In this document: positions 8,243 to 17,473 of the stretch, one piece after another
Numbering within the stretch: position 1 is the first letter of the stretch
Layout: each line of letters begins with the position of its first letter
Assembly (NCBI RefSeq): GCF_024345225.1
Contig: NZ_BROD01000001.1
Location: 2,180,362-2,244,361, forward strand
Source: Clostridium sp. TW13
Lineage (GTDB): Bacteria > Bacillota > Clostridia > Clostridiales > Clostridiaceae
Direction: 5' to 3'
DNA length: 64,000 nucleotides
Made by a program: the position numbers and the translations under genes
Notes under the pieces: model-generated
Database searches by the model: none
Seen by the model: only the letters and a program-made list of their open reading frames with translations
Told to the model about the DNA's origin: nothing

Positions 8243-8857
8243 TTATTCACCCTCATCCATATGATAACCTATTTCTTTATTTCTTTTTTTATAAGATTCT
8301 TCTATCATTTCTTCTATAGACAAAATTTTTCCTTGCACTGACTCAAGCATAATCTGATTTCTATCTTTAAAATATTTATCAAGTAGTTTTCTTTCAATTT
8401 CCTTTTGCTTTATATGTTTGTTTCCTTGCATTATATGATCTACTTCGAATCCATTATCCTCCAAACCTTTTCCTACCATAATGCACCTATGACAATCAAA
8501 TGGATCTTTTTCAGTACACATTAATGCAATATTATAACCTTTTTTACATCCATTAATAATTCTATCAACTCCACTTAAGAAAATTGAATCCTTTCTAGTC
8601 TTTTCAAAATCAAGATATCCCTCTTTTGAATACAATTCTTTTTTTTCTCTTCTTGCTCCAAACTCTTCTCCCATATGAATATAGGTTATACCTTTTATAT
8701 TTAATAATTTTTTTACTTCTTCCCTATTATATTGCGGTGTATACTTTGAGTACGGAGTTGATCTAACATCAACCACACAATTAATTTTATTTATTTTCAA
8801 TAGTGAAATAAAATAATCTATTGGATAATTTGAATGCCCTATCGTAAATATTCTCAT
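8243..8857 (-). CDS. DUF488 family protein (first copy)
   Basis: 204 aa from ATG at 8857. Family signatures are present: RIFTIGHSNYPIDYF at the N-terminus, VVDVRSTPYSKYTPQYNRE and ALMCTEKDPFDCHRCIMVG. An upstream in-frame ATG at 8869 overlaps the GAGGTG ribosome binding site and is rejected. The C-terminal ~55 residues (KHIKQKEIERKLLDKYF...) are helical and absent from the short second copy. It is the first gene of the DUF488-DUF488-dual-OB unit, a composition seen in predicted conflict systems. Confidence 0.85.
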   Translation of the reverse strand: MRIFTIGHSNYPIDYFISLLKINKINCVVDVRSTPYSKYTPQYNREEVKKLLNIKGITYIHMGEEFGARREKKELYSKEGYLDFEKTRKDSIFLSGVDRIINGCKKGYNIALMCTEKDPFDCHRCIMVGKGLEDNGFEVDHIMQGNKHIKQKEIERKLLDKYFKDRNQIMLESVQGKILSIEEMIEESYKKRNKEIGYHMDEGE

Positions 8858-9290
8858 GTAGCACCTCATTTCTTTTTATCATTAATATTTGTAGGTAATT
8901 TGATTCATTGTAAAATGTTTATATAAAATATAATTTAATTGCAACATTTTTATGCTTACAAATTCTAATTTAATGCATAAACCTATATTTCTATTTTTAT
9001 CTATTTAAACAAACATCTGCTTATATATTCAATAATTCTAAACTAATTTGCTACTTCTATTTTACACCAATACTTATAATTATTCTACAATTTATGTAAA
9101 TTTTATCACTATAGTATTACATCGCAAGTAATGTATTCTTCAATCTTATCCTCTTAAATATTATGAATTAGTTGTACATTTTATAATATATACATCAATT
9201 TATCTATAAGATATAGGCAACTAACCTCTTGAAAAAAGCAAACACCAAAACTTAACAATATAATTGCTTAATTCACAGTTCTTCTTCAAA
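8858..9290. other. Non-coding interval
   Basis: AT-rich with many short stops in all frames. It should hold the promoter of the DUF488 operon. I see no gene remnant or structured RNA before the terminator at ~9297. Confidence 0.4.
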
Positions 9291-9296
9291 ATAAAA

Positions 9297-9322
9297 ATAG
9301 CCTTTTATAATAGGCTACTTTA
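9297..9322 (-). terminator. Intrinsic terminator after the GHKL ATPase gene
   Basis: TAGCC/GGCTA stem with an AT-rich loop. On the minus strand it runs into TTTTTATTTT. It lies ~170 bp beyond the stop at 9493. Confidence 0.45.
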
Positions 9323-9492
9323 CTTTGCTATATTACATTACTGTTACAACAATAATACTAGCAGTTTTCTTTATTATAATAAATATACTAAAATAACTCT
9401 TATCTATTATTACCATGATTCAAAATAATCTATATCAATTCTAAATATATTTATATCTCTAATAATATATCCATTTTACTAATCAAAAGTGA

Positions 9493-11130
9493 TTAAGATC
9501 TATAGATTTTATTTAAAAGTGCACTTAACTCCATCACTTTCATTTTCTTATTTTTTTGAGTTACAATATATTTTTCATCTCCTTCACTAACCAATACTGT
9601 ATTTACGTTATTAACTTGATTAATTACATTCTGCTCTAAATCTATCTTCCAACAAACTACATAATCATACGTTCCAATTGGATGCTTGTGTTTAAAAATA
9701 TTACTCAATTTATACTCTATCTCAACTAAAACTATTTCTTCATTATAATTTGTACATATTACATCTGTAGTTGCTCGACTAGAATAAGAAATAATATTCT
9801 TAATATCTTCCACTAATTTTTTTGTTTTTTCATTGGCTAACATAGCAGCAAATAATAATGCGACCTCATACTCACACTGTGGAATCTTTTTAATTGGTAT
9901 ATCATTTATATATAAATTATCTACCAAATCTATCTTCTTGACATAATTATTCATTGCTACTACTCTGCATTCAGCATCATATGATTCCTCCTCTTCCTTT
10001 CTCATCCTAAAGTATTCTTTTTCCGCTATAGGTTTAATATTATTTTTAAATATATCTTCTACTTGATTAAATATCCACTTTACTGTCGCACTCTCCATGT
10101 TACTTATACTATTTCTGTCTGCAGTCAATTCAAAATTTTGAGAGTTAACCAGTATGTGGTAATGATAATATTGTTCATCACCTAGCAAGAAATTCGCTCT
10201 TTCAAACGGGATAAAATCTTTACATAAATATATTCCAAACCTTGCCTTATACGTTTCAGATTGCCTCAACTTGCATACTTTTCTCCTGCAATTAACTCCA
10301 GACACAGTTCCATAGAGTTGTAATGAAACATACTCTCCATTTAATGTAGTCTCCACATTAAATGGACCGAATGCCCTACAATAATTTACGCTTCTTTTAT
10401 ACTTTCTATTGTTAGGATCTTCTTTAGGATTCTCACTTGGCGCTGCAAATTGATGAACCCCTGTCATTTGACACTGCCTATTTAAAATTTGGTCATATAT
10501 ATGTATTTTAGGAGATTTATTCATATCCTTTACTCTACTTTGCAACATTAAATTATTTGCAAATATGTTCTTAAAATTTCCACCTGCTGTAAACCATAGA
10601 ATATAATCTTTCAAACTATAATAATTAAAATACTTTTCAGGGTTATCAATAATATATCCACTTATAGTGATTTCTGTACCATTTTCTTGCATATCTCCAT
10701 TTTCTACTGTATAAGTAGGAACTATTCCGTTTAAGAGATGTTCCCACGGATTCTCCATTTCTACTATATAGCCGTTCTCATTATTGCACTTAGTACTAAT
10801 AATTATCCTTTTACTTTTAAAAAAAGTTTTAGTTCCAAGCCCCTTTTCTCCTATATTCTCCACCATTTTTTTCGAGTCACCTAAATTAAAAAAAGAATGT
10901 ATCTCATCGATATTCATTCCGTTTCCATCATCTCGTATGATTATCTCCACATCACCATTCAAATTTCTTCTTATAGTTATCCAAATATTTTTTGCGTCTG
11001 CATCATAACAATTACTTATTCCTTCACGAACAACTTCATTAGGATTCTTAATATTTAAAGCAATCTCTTTAAACATAGCAACTGCCTGAACTTTAGGCAT
11101 GAATACATCCATAATATCAATCAACTCCAT
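9493..11130 (-). CDS. GHKL (Hsp90-like) ATPase with nuclease-like C-terminal domain
   Basis: 545 aa. The N-terminal ATPase is complete: N-box EGISNCYDADAK (N40), G1 box RDDGNGM (67-72) and lid/G2 box GEKGLGTK (94-101). The C-terminal ~110 residues contain EIVLVEIEYKLSNIFKHKHP followed by TYDYVVCWKIDL. This pattern (acidic-hydrophobic-acidic strand, ser-asn-phe, spaced His, then D.VVCW) recalls restriction-endonuclease-like domains in bacterial proteins; catalytic status is unproven. ATG at 11130 has no clear ribosome binding site; ATG at 11112, with GGAG 12 bases upstream, is an alternative. A XRE regulator is divergently transcribed 92 bp away. It probably couples ATP-driven dimer clamping to DNA cleavage in defence, by inference. 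Confidence 0.72.
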   Translation of the reverse strand: MELIDIMDVFMPKVQAVAMFKEIALNIKNPNEVVREGISNCYDADAKNIWITIRRNLNGDVEIIIRDDGNGMNIDEIHSFFNLGDSKKMVENIGEKGLGTKTFFKSKRIIISTKCNNENGYIVEMENPWEHLLNGIVPTYTVENGDMQENGTEITISGYIIDNPEKYFNYYSLKDYILWFTAGGNFKNIFANNLMLQSRVKDMNKSPKIHIYDQILNRQCQMTGVHQFAAPSENPKEDPNNRKYKRSVNYCRAFGPFNVETTLNGEYVSLQLYGTVSGVNCRRKVCKLRQSETYKARFGIYLCKDFIPFERANFLLGDEQYYHYHILVNSQNFELTADRNSISNMESATVKWIFNQVEDIFKNNIKPIAEKEYFRMRKEEEESYDAECRVVAMNNYVKKIDLVDNLYINDIPIKKIPQCEYEVALLFAAMLANEKTKKLVEDIKNIISYSSRATTDVICTNYNEEIVLVEIEYKLSNIFKHKHPIGTYDYVVCWKIDLEQNVINQVNNVNTVLVSEGDEKYIVTQKNKKMKVMELSALLNKIYRS

Positions 11131-11222
11131 TACATTAAAATTTCAATTTATGTGGTTACTACATAATATAGTGTTATTCATTTTTGTAAAATATATTCAT
11201 CATACATATTGGTGGTGATTTA

Positions 11223-11498
11223 ATGGAAAATACTAAGAATATCTCAGGAAATTTTCTCAAGAATTGTAGAATTAAATATGGTATATCACAAGAGACTTTA
11301 GCAGGTAAATTAAACCTACTGGGTCTAAATATAGATCAATCTGCAATTTCTCGAATAGAAGGGGGAACCAGAGAACTATATGACTACGAACTTTACTGTA
11401 TTTGTAGAGTTCTAGAAATAGACATCAAATCATTTTTTGATAAAGATTTAATTTCTACTCTTCCCAAATCACACAATCCATTGAAAAAAGAGTGTTAA
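11223..11498 (+). CDS. XRE-family helix-turn-helix regulator
   Basis: 91 aa. The HTH covers residues 9-70: LKNCRIKYGISQETLAGKLN, then DQSAISRIEGGTRELYDYEL. The start is supported by GGTGGTG seven bases before ATG. It is divergent from the GHKL ATPase gene with a 92-bp shared promoter region, so it most likely represses that gene and itself. The last 20 residues are unrelated to the HTH. It may also serve the TPR/HEPN unit that converges on it, but there is no direct sign of that. Confidence 0.85.
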   Translation: MENTKNISGNFLKNCRIKYGISQETLAGKLNLLGLNIDQSAISRIEGGTRELYDYELYCICRVLEIDIKSFFDKDLISTLPKSHNPLKKEC

Positions 11499-11522
11499 CG
11501 CCCCTAATTGGTTTATTTTAGA

Positions 11523-11580
11523 GATGCAAAAACAAAGGGTGCAAATTCACACACGCTTTTGCACTCTTTGTTTTTGCATC
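11523..11580. terminator. Long hairpin between converging genes
   Basis: Arms of 23 bases starting GATGCAAAAACAAAG pair with one mismatch around a 12-base loop. It lies between the XRE gene (+) and the TPR gene (-). There is no clear T-tract, so it may act as a bidirectional barrier or be a repeat. Confidence 0.5.
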
Positions 11581-11728
11581 ATATCAGTTATTTGATCACA
11601 AGTTACTTTAAAATCACAATGTTTTTTGCACTGGTTTTATTCTGCAAAAACTAGACCTAATAAATTTATTGCCTCTGCAAAACACTTGAAAGAATTGATG
11701 TAGAAATGATGTTTTTAAAATATAATTG

Positions 11729-14092
11729 CTAATACCAATTATATTTTATATCACTTATGAATGTAAACTTATCTAAAATTTTCTTGTGTATGCTTTCTCT
11801 TCCTAATTCTATAATGGATTTCAAATCATTTGATATTTCTATAATTAAAATTCGCTCTTCTAAATCAATAACCTTTGATTTTACCGCTATACCAGAACCA
11901 ACTATATTATCCCACTCCTTCTGTACAGTTTTTAAATCAACTGCTGAATTAGTAATACCAAATTTCCTCTTATCAATTTCTTTTATTAAATCAAATTCAG
12001 AATTATTAGTTCCACTCTCAATTTCTAATATAAGACTTTTAGTGGCATCTTTTACTTCCTGTTTTAATCGTTCATATTCCATACCACTATTATATCTTAA
12101 CCTTATTAAAGGAATGCCTCCAATTTTAAATATTTGATTCTTATATTCATTATTAATTTTTGAAGGTTCTTTATCATTAAACTCACTATCTTTTTCAAAT
12201 GCTAATACTGGAAAATATGTTGCAGTATTTACTATAGCAAAATCTACATGTGCCATGAATAAATATGATAGCATCTCTTTATCAAGTAAGTCTCTTAATT
12301 TATCTATATCAAAAATAGTTTTTAAACTCATATTGGGAAATACAAAATGTTGTGGAAATAATTCTATTAATACTCTATAAAGATTAATTTCTGACTCATG
12401 ATAGAAAATTGGTCTATAAAATTTAGAATTATCTACTTTAACAATTTGCCTTTCTAATGTTGGATTTACGTATTCATCTATTAATTTTTCTACTATCGGA
12501 TTTATTATATATTTACCATCTTCAGTTAAACGTAACATATCATTATCAAGTAAAAAATTAACATTCTTTTTTAGAGAATACCTATCTTGGTTTATAATAT
12601 CATGGAGAATATCATTTGTCACTTCATCAGAATATCTATGTATTGCAAATAATATGCTTCTATGATACTTCTGTACTTTTTTAAAATATACATTTTTTAG
12701 TTGTTGCTCTCTTTTCTTTTGATCTTTGATCACTTGTTCTGTGCTTTCCTTGTTTTTCTTAGCAATATCATTTTGTGGATTCAATTCAAATGCCTTTTCA
12801 TAGTAGTATAAAGCCCGCTCATTATCCCCTTCTCCATAAAAAATCACTCCCAAATTATTGTAAACTTCTGGACTTCTAATTCCATTCTCTATAGCATTTT
12901 CATATAACTGTTTAGCCACTTCTCTTTCTTCTATTTTATTAAATGAATATGCTAATTCAAAATAAAATTTTTTAAATAATTTCTTTTTACCTATATAATC
13001 ATTACTTACTAAATTGTATAGATTAGTGATAGTTTTAAAATGTTCATGTTCAAAGAAAATTTCTATATTATCATCACAATAATTACAAGTACACTCATCC
13101 AATAAATGTCTCTTAAAATCAGGTAAATTAAATTCCTTTAATCTAGATACCATTGTAAACAAATCTTCTTCTGTATTCTCCTCCATTTTTTCAAAACAAT
13201 TATTAATGATATTGAGTATATCATCTGAATATAATTTATAATCGTATTCTGTGATTGAATTTAAAAAATCTATAAAAACTTTATTTAACATCTGCTCATC
13301 ACAAAAATTGTAAACTTCTTTGTGCGTTTCATATTCCTCTCTTAGTAGAATACTCTCTTCTTCATAATGTTTATTAACAGAGAGGTCAACTTCCAAATTA
13401 TTTTTACATATAAATCCAATAAAAACACCACAAAAATTTAATAGATTATAATTAAATTCTGAGAAACCAAGTTTTTCACTGATTTTCTTAATTTCTTCTA
13501 TTCTATAATAATACACTATATCAGAATATTGTATTAAGGTATCAATACATACATTAAGATATAATAATATCCTACTTATAATTTTATTCTCTGTAATCTC
13601 TTCATTTTCTAGTATATACTTTAAAAAATAGCCATAAGCCTCAATATGTTCCTTTTGAAATTTAAAACTATAATCCTTTATATTATGTTCTTCTGAATAA
13701 CTCAACTCTTCAATATCAATTAATAAAATCATTAATCTTAGTTCTTTACTAACTTGTCCTATTTTCATTGCGCATATAAGTTCAATTTCTGTTAGAAATA
13801 AAAAATATTCATTTAATTCTTTATTCTCTTTTAAGTAATTTATATAATGGTTATCTATGATATCTCTGTAAAATTCATACGCTATTTTATAATCTTCTAT
13901 AATTGTTAAGTAGTATTTCAACATTATTACAATGTTAAACATCTGCTCCTCTTTATAATCTTCTGTACTTTCCTTATATACTTGATCTATCTGTTTTAAA
14001 ATTGTTCTAGTTTTTAACTTTATATCTTCTTTATCTTTGCCTTCATACAAATAAGAAATCATATCCTTAATAGTACTAAATTGATCGTTCAT
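11729..14092 (-). CDS. TPR protein with DUF2726-like (PD-(D/E)XK-type) C-terminal region
   Basis: 787 aa. Residues ~1-380 are helical and polar. A canonical TPR follows near 395-440 (YNNLGVIFYGEGDNERALYY, YEKAFELNPQN). After a coiled-coil patch, residues ~560-700 resemble DUF2726: ESEINLYRVLIELFPQHFVF, then MAHVDFAIVNTATYFPVLAF followed by EKD and a GGIPLIRLRY tail. In that family the Asp of DF and the acidic residue after the next strand form a nuclease-like site. The usual Cys cluster after it is missing. GGGGGGA precedes ATG. It is preceded 134 bp upstream by a HEPN gene on the same strand, and the two probably work as a pair. A defence role is inferred. Confidence 0.62.
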   Translation of the reverse strand: MNDQFSTIKDMISYLYEGKDKEDIKLKTRTILKQIDQVYKESTEDYKEEQMFNIVIMLKYYLTIIEDYKIAYEFYRDIIDNHYINYLKENKELNEYFLFLTEIELICAMKIGQVSKELRLMILLIDIEELSYSEEHNIKDYSFKFQKEHIEAYGYFLKYILENEEITENKIISRILLYLNVCIDTLIQYSDIVYYYRIEEIKKISEKLGFSEFNYNLLNFCGVFIGFICKNNLEVDLSVNKHYEEESILLREEYETHKEVYNFCDEQMLNKVFIDFLNSITEYDYKLYSDDILNIINNCFEKMEENTEEDLFTMVSRLKEFNLPDFKRHLLDECTCNYCDDNIEIFFEHEHFKTITNLYNLVSNDYIGKKKLFKKFYFELAYSFNKIEEREVAKQLYENAIENGIRSPEVYNNLGVIFYGEGDNERALYYYEKAFELNPQNDIAKKNKESTEQVIKDQKKREQQLKNVYFKKVQKYHRSILFAIHRYSDEVTNDILHDIINQDRYSLKKNVNFLLDNDMLRLTEDGKYIINPIVEKLIDEYVNPTLERQIVKVDNSKFYRPIFYHESEINLYRVLIELFPQHFVFPNMSLKTIFDIDKLRDLLDKEMLSYLFMAHVDFAIVNTATYFPVLAFEKDSEFNDKEPSKINNEYKNQIFKIGGIPLIRLRYNSGMEYERLKQEVKDATKSLILEIESGTNNSEFDLIKEIDKRKFGITNSAVDLKTVQKEWDNIVGSGIAVKSKVIDLEERILIIEISNDLKSIIELGRESIHKKILDKFTFISDIKYNWY

Positions 14093-14226
14093 TAATTTTC
14101 CCCCCTTGTGTCATTTTACTTTATAATCATTCTAGATATTTTTCTAAAATAGATTTAATTTATCTTTTTATAATATTAAGCCTCAATTTACTTTCTTTTT
14201 CTCATTAAATGATTAAATTGACTTTA

Positions 14227-15576
14227 TCATATACTAAACTTAATTAAGTGACTATTATTATAACAAAACTTTTTCACACACAATAAGGCAAGTTTTTGTA
14301 TTATATAATTCCAACTTTCCATCTTTACACTGTCTTGATACTTTTCAAGATAATTTGGTACTCGTGAATTAAATTTGAAGTCACTCTTTCCATGAACAAT
14401 ACTATTTCTATATTTATACAATCTATCGATAAAAGATTCTATCTTCATATTACTTATATCAATATTTCCAGCATCATCATCTTCAAGCATTTCTTCAAAA
14501 AAGTATTCTTTTACTATTTTTAATACCGTTCCATCAGCATTTATATTTTTTATCACATTCCTCAAACATATTCTTTCTTCAGCAGTATATATTTTGCTTA
14601 TTTCATTAATAAGTTTGTTATCGTTTTTACAAGTATTCAAATATTTCTCTTGATTTGAAATATATCTTTTGGTTCTAATCTTCTCTTCTTCTATATTAAA
14701 ACATTCAATTACATTTTTTAGTTTTTCTTTTTGACATATAATAAAAAAATATTCTAAGACTTTATAATAATATAAAAAACTTGCCTCATTAGTTAAATTT
14801 ATTGCTTCATTATAATATGCTAACGGTGCTACATGAGCAGTTTCTTCAAAATATAGATATTTTTCATTAGGTTCATACTCATATTGGTTAGTTGTATGCC
14901 TTAATTTATTTTCAACTCCAAATAACAATTTATTATTATTATATATATTTAATATAAACATCGCTTGTTGCAAATAGTTATTTAATTCATCTCTTTTGGC
15001 CCCTATAATTTTTATAGTTAAAAACTTATCCCAAAATGAATCTATGCCAAAAATATTACTATTCATAAACATTAATTTAAATATTTGAGTTGGATTAGAA
15101 ACGACAATCTTAATTTTTCCAATATTAAATCTTAAATATAATTTTTCTGTATGATGTTCATTTATACATAAATCAGTGTCTCTATTTTCTTCAAGTAAAA
15201 ATTCTCCGAATTTATCTTCTTTTATATATGCCCCTTCTATATATCTATTATTAAATGAATTTAATTTTCTCCTCCATACTTCTATCTTTTTTAAATTGTT
15301 CTCATAATAAAGATTCCTCTGTGATGCGTAATAAAAAATTTCTTCACTATACCCATCAGAAATGTATCTTGTTATTTCAATAAGATCATTGGCATTTTCA
15401 AAATCTAAATAATCACTAAAACTTACCCACATTAATCTCACACTAATTCTATATTCTTGCATTCCAATTTCTATATATTCATCTGTAATTTTTTTTATAA
15501 TTATATTATTAAATGATTCTTCGCTAGCAAAATACTCTCTAATATTCTTTTGAATTTCATCTAATTCATTTTCCAT
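14227..15576 (-). CDS. HEPN-domain protein (putative ribonuclease of a defence pair)
   Basis: 449 aa. The C-terminal ~200 residues fit a HEPN domain: YYNEAINLTNEASFLYYYKV then LEYFFII as the first helices, and YKYRNSIVHGKSD near residue 400, where R-N-S-I-V-H is the R-x4-H motif of active HEPN ribonucleases. The N-terminal half is mixed alpha/beta and unrecognised, an arrangement like ApeA-type proteins with a sensor in front of HEPN. AAGGAG precedes the ATG. It is transcribed toward the TPR/DUF2726-like gene, 134 bp apart, likely one operon. RNA cleavage upon phage sensing is inference. Confidence 0.62.
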   Translation of the reverse strand: MENELDEIQKNIREYFASEESFNNIIIKKITDEYIEIGMQEYRISVRLMWVSFSDYLDFENANDLIEITRYISDGYSEEIFYYASQRNLYYENNLKKIEVWRRKLNSFNNRYIEGAYIKEDKFGEFLLEENRDTDLCINEHHTEKLYLRFNIGKIKIVVSNPTQIFKLMFMNSNIFGIDSFWDKFLTIKIIGAKRDELNNYLQQAMFILNIYNNNKLLFGVENKLRHTTNQYEYEPNEKYLYFEETAHVAPLAYYNEAINLTNEASFLYYYKVLEYFFIICQKEKLKNVIECFNIEEEKIRTKRYISNQEKYLNTCKNDNKLINEISKIYTAEERICLRNVIKNINADGTVLKIVKEYFFEEMLEDDDAGNIDISNMKIESFIDRLYKYRNSIVHGKSDFKFNSRVPNYLEKYQDSVKMESWNYIIQKLALLCVKKFCYNNSHLIKFSI

Positions 15577-15770
15577 ATTTTCTCCTTCAATACATAATGA
15601 TACTTTCTCTTGTTTATTTTATATTTAAAACATTATACTGTTTTGCAAAATTTAGCAATATTAATTGTACCAATATACATTATAAAAATAAGTACTGCTC
15701 TCACAACTAGTACTTTGCCATACTAAATAATCAAATATTATTATTTATATATAAAACAATATTAAATAAA

Positions 15771-15820
15771 AATAGCACTTTAAGAACAATATAATTATTT
15801 CAAGTCCTTAAAGTGCTATT
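15771..15820 (-). terminator. Intrinsic terminator of the small secreted-protein gene
   Basis: TAGCACTTTAAG pairs with CTTAAAGTGCTA. On the minus strand it is followed by TTTTTATTT, just past the stop at 15837. Confidence 0.7.
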
Positions 15821-15836
15821 TATCAGTTTTATGAAT

Positions 15837-16250
15837 TTAGTTCAAAGTTACAGAACCATGAATATCTGCGCATGAAGCACCTTCTGTTGCTTCAAAATAC
15901 AACTTGAAAGTACCTTTATCATTTATCCAAAAGTCTTTAGTAAAAGATCCTACACCACTGAATATTACATTACAGTTACCATAATAATGATATGCACCCA
16001 ATATATCTTTCCTTTTCACGCTAACTTTCATATCTTGTTGCCCAGAACCACCTTCATACCATTCCTCATTAGTATGATTTATCCTTATAGACTTTCCTGC
16101 ATCAGTAAAACTCCAAGAATTTACAGACTCTCTCCCTCTAATGCCAGTCCCATAATAAGTTAGTAGAGTTTGCCCAGCCGCAAATGCCACAACTGATAGC
16201 AAAATCATTAATGAACATGTAATTAGTGATATTTTTTTTAAAATTTTCAT
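15837..16250 (-). CDS. Small secreted protein of unknown function
   Basis: 137 aa with a clear signal peptide: KILKK, hydrophobic core SLITCSLMILLSVVAF, likely cleavage after AFA near residue 25. The mature ~110 residues are beta-rich with aromatic and glycine residues (WYEGGSGQQDMKVSVKRKD). Two cysteines (in YHYYGNCNV and EGASCADIH) could form a disulfide. No family is recognised; the pattern recalls small secreted beta-sandwich proteins. GGGGGA precedes the ATG. It diverges from the VanZ-like gene. It is the only exported small protein in the element cargo, so a bacteriocin-like or surface role is possible but unproven. Confidence 0.7.
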   Translation of the reverse strand: MKILKKISLITCSLMILLSVVAFAAGQTLLTYYGTGIRGRESVNSWSFTDAGKSIRINHTNEEWYEGGSGQQDMKVSVKRKDILGAYHYYGNCNVIFSGVGSFTKDFWINDKGTFKLYFEATEGASCADIHGSVTLN

Positions 16251-16276
16251 TTTTTATCCCCCATTTCCTTATTTTA

Positions 16277-16290
16277 TGATATAATGTTAA
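16277..16290 (+). promoter_or_regulatory. Possible -10 region for the VanZ-like gene
   Basis: GATATAAT lies ~75 bp before the VanZ-like start in the divergent spacer. No convincing -35 was found. Confidence 0.25.
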
Positions 16291-16357
16291 CATAAATTAC
16301 TATTTAAGTCTATATTTTTTTGAAAAAACTTAAATAAAAGGAAGGAATGAGATTAAT

Positions 16358-16984
16358 ATGAAAAATTCTCCTAAAAAAATCATAAAAACAACACTAATGC
16401 TGTTAGCAAGTTGTCTATTAGCATTAATCATTAATTACAATTTTACAATGGAAATTATAAATCGTATTGTGTATATACGAGACTCGCTTATGGAACCATT
16501 AGCAATAACACTAATTATTCTTCAAGCAGTTGTAATTTTCTCTATATTTAAGATGTTTATATCTAGACAAATAGATAAGTATTCTTACTACATTATTTGG
16601 ACATGCTATTTTTTTATCCTCGCATTTGTACTATTTGGGAGACCAACAGCATTTAGAAAATTTAATTTTAATCCATTAGATATTCTAAATGGATTGAATA
16701 ATTTCGATTCAATTTTTATATATCTATTGAATATACTTGCATTTATTCCAATTGGATATATATTTAGGCATAAAGGTGCAAGAAATATGTTATTAATTAT
16801 GATACCGATTGAATTTTTAATAGAAACTATTCAATATATTTTTAAGTTAGGTATTTTTGATATTAATGATATTATACTCAACCTTATAGGTATATGCATT
16901 GGATATATAATTTCAAAAAATAAAGACTTATTGAAAATAGAAAATACATCTTCAGCAAATAAAAATAAGGACACAGTAATCTAA
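16358..16984 (+). CDS. VanZ-family membrane protein
   Basis: 208 aa with about five membrane segments, the first at residues 8-26. The family core is in the second half: NILAFIPIGYIFRHKGA, then IPIEFLIETIQYIFKLGIFD and INDIILNLIGICIGYII, matching the N..FiPlG...E.iQ...fdidDi..N..G pattern of VanZ-like proteins. This family is linked to glycopeptide tolerance in one case, but most members have no known role. The start follows a GGAAGGA/GGAATGAG-rich leader. It diverges from the secreted protein gene with 107 bp between them, which suggests joint regulation. Confidence 0.82.
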   Translation: MKNSPKKIIKTTLMLLASCLLALIINYNFTMEIINRIVYIRDSLMEPLAITLIILQAVVIFSIFKMFISRQIDKYSYYIIWTCYFFILAFVLFGRPTAFRKFNFNPLDILNGLNNFDSIFIYLLNILAFIPIGYIFRHKGARNMLLIMIPIEFLIETIQYIFKLGIFDINDIILNLIGICIGYIISKNKDLLKIENTSSANKNKDTVI

Positions 16985-17116
16985 ATCAAACTAGAAATGC
17001 TTTTTAGTTTACTAAGTCATTAGAATCAAATAAAAGAGAGTCCACAAAAGTGCAACGGCTTCTATTTTGAGGTGCAAAGTGGAAAAATCTCTTATAAAAC
17101 AGCATATAAAATAACA

Positions 17117-17151
17117 AAAAAATCACACTTGACTTAGTGTGATTTTTTAAT
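17117..17151. terminator. Bidirectional intrinsic terminator
   Basis: AAAAAATCACAC pairs with GTGTGATTTTTT around a short loop, downstream of the VanZ-like gene. Confidence 0.75.
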
Positions 17152-17203
17152 CTTTTGAAAAACAACGGACTATGATATAATTAAATATAAGCGAGGTGGT
17201 ATC

Positions 17204-17440
17204 ATGGATAATGAAATTTTAAATGCATTAAGATCAATGTTTAAAGAAGATTTAAAGGCGGAACTTAACCCAATTAAGGAAGAGATAAAAGAGATTAATG
17301 TTAAAGTCGATAGAATTGAAAAAAAACTTGATAGAGTACATGACCAAATTGCTGGCTCAACAGAATTTAGAACTGAAACAAAAGAATGCTTTGAATCAAT
17401 AAAAAAGCATATTAGTAAATTGACTACTGTTACTATTTAA
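17204..17440 (+). CDS. Small coiled-coil protein
   Basis: 78 aa, almost entirely helical. Residues ~18-50 show a heptad pattern (LNPIKEEIKEINVKVDRIEK, KLDRVHDQIAG) consistent with a coiled coil. There is no membrane segment or cysteine-rich site, only one Cys. Small proteins of this type are common and unassigned in clostridial genomes and prophages. GAGGTGGT sits a few bases before the ATG and a terminator follows at once, so it looks expressed on its own. It lies inside the MITE-like segment and may be its only passenger. Confidence 0.65.
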   Translation: MDNEILNALRSMFKEDLKAELNPIKEEIKEINVKVDRIEKKLDRVHDQIAGSTEFRTETKECFESIKKHISKLTTVTI

Positions 17441-17473
17441 CTGTTTTTAAATTGCAGACTTAAAAACAGTTAA
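17437..17473 (+). terminator. Intrinsic terminator of the coiled-coil gene
   Basis: TTAACTGTTTTTAA pairs with TTAAAAACAGTTAA, overlapping the stop codon of the gene. Confidence 0.6.

Noticed and set aside
8869..8870. Upstream ATG for the first DUF488 gene
   Set aside because: It overlaps the GAGGTG site that serves the ATG at 8857, so it is not the real start.
11757..12137. 126-aa reading frame opposite the TPR gene
   Set aside because: It is an antisense frame across a well-supported coding region with no ribosome binding site.
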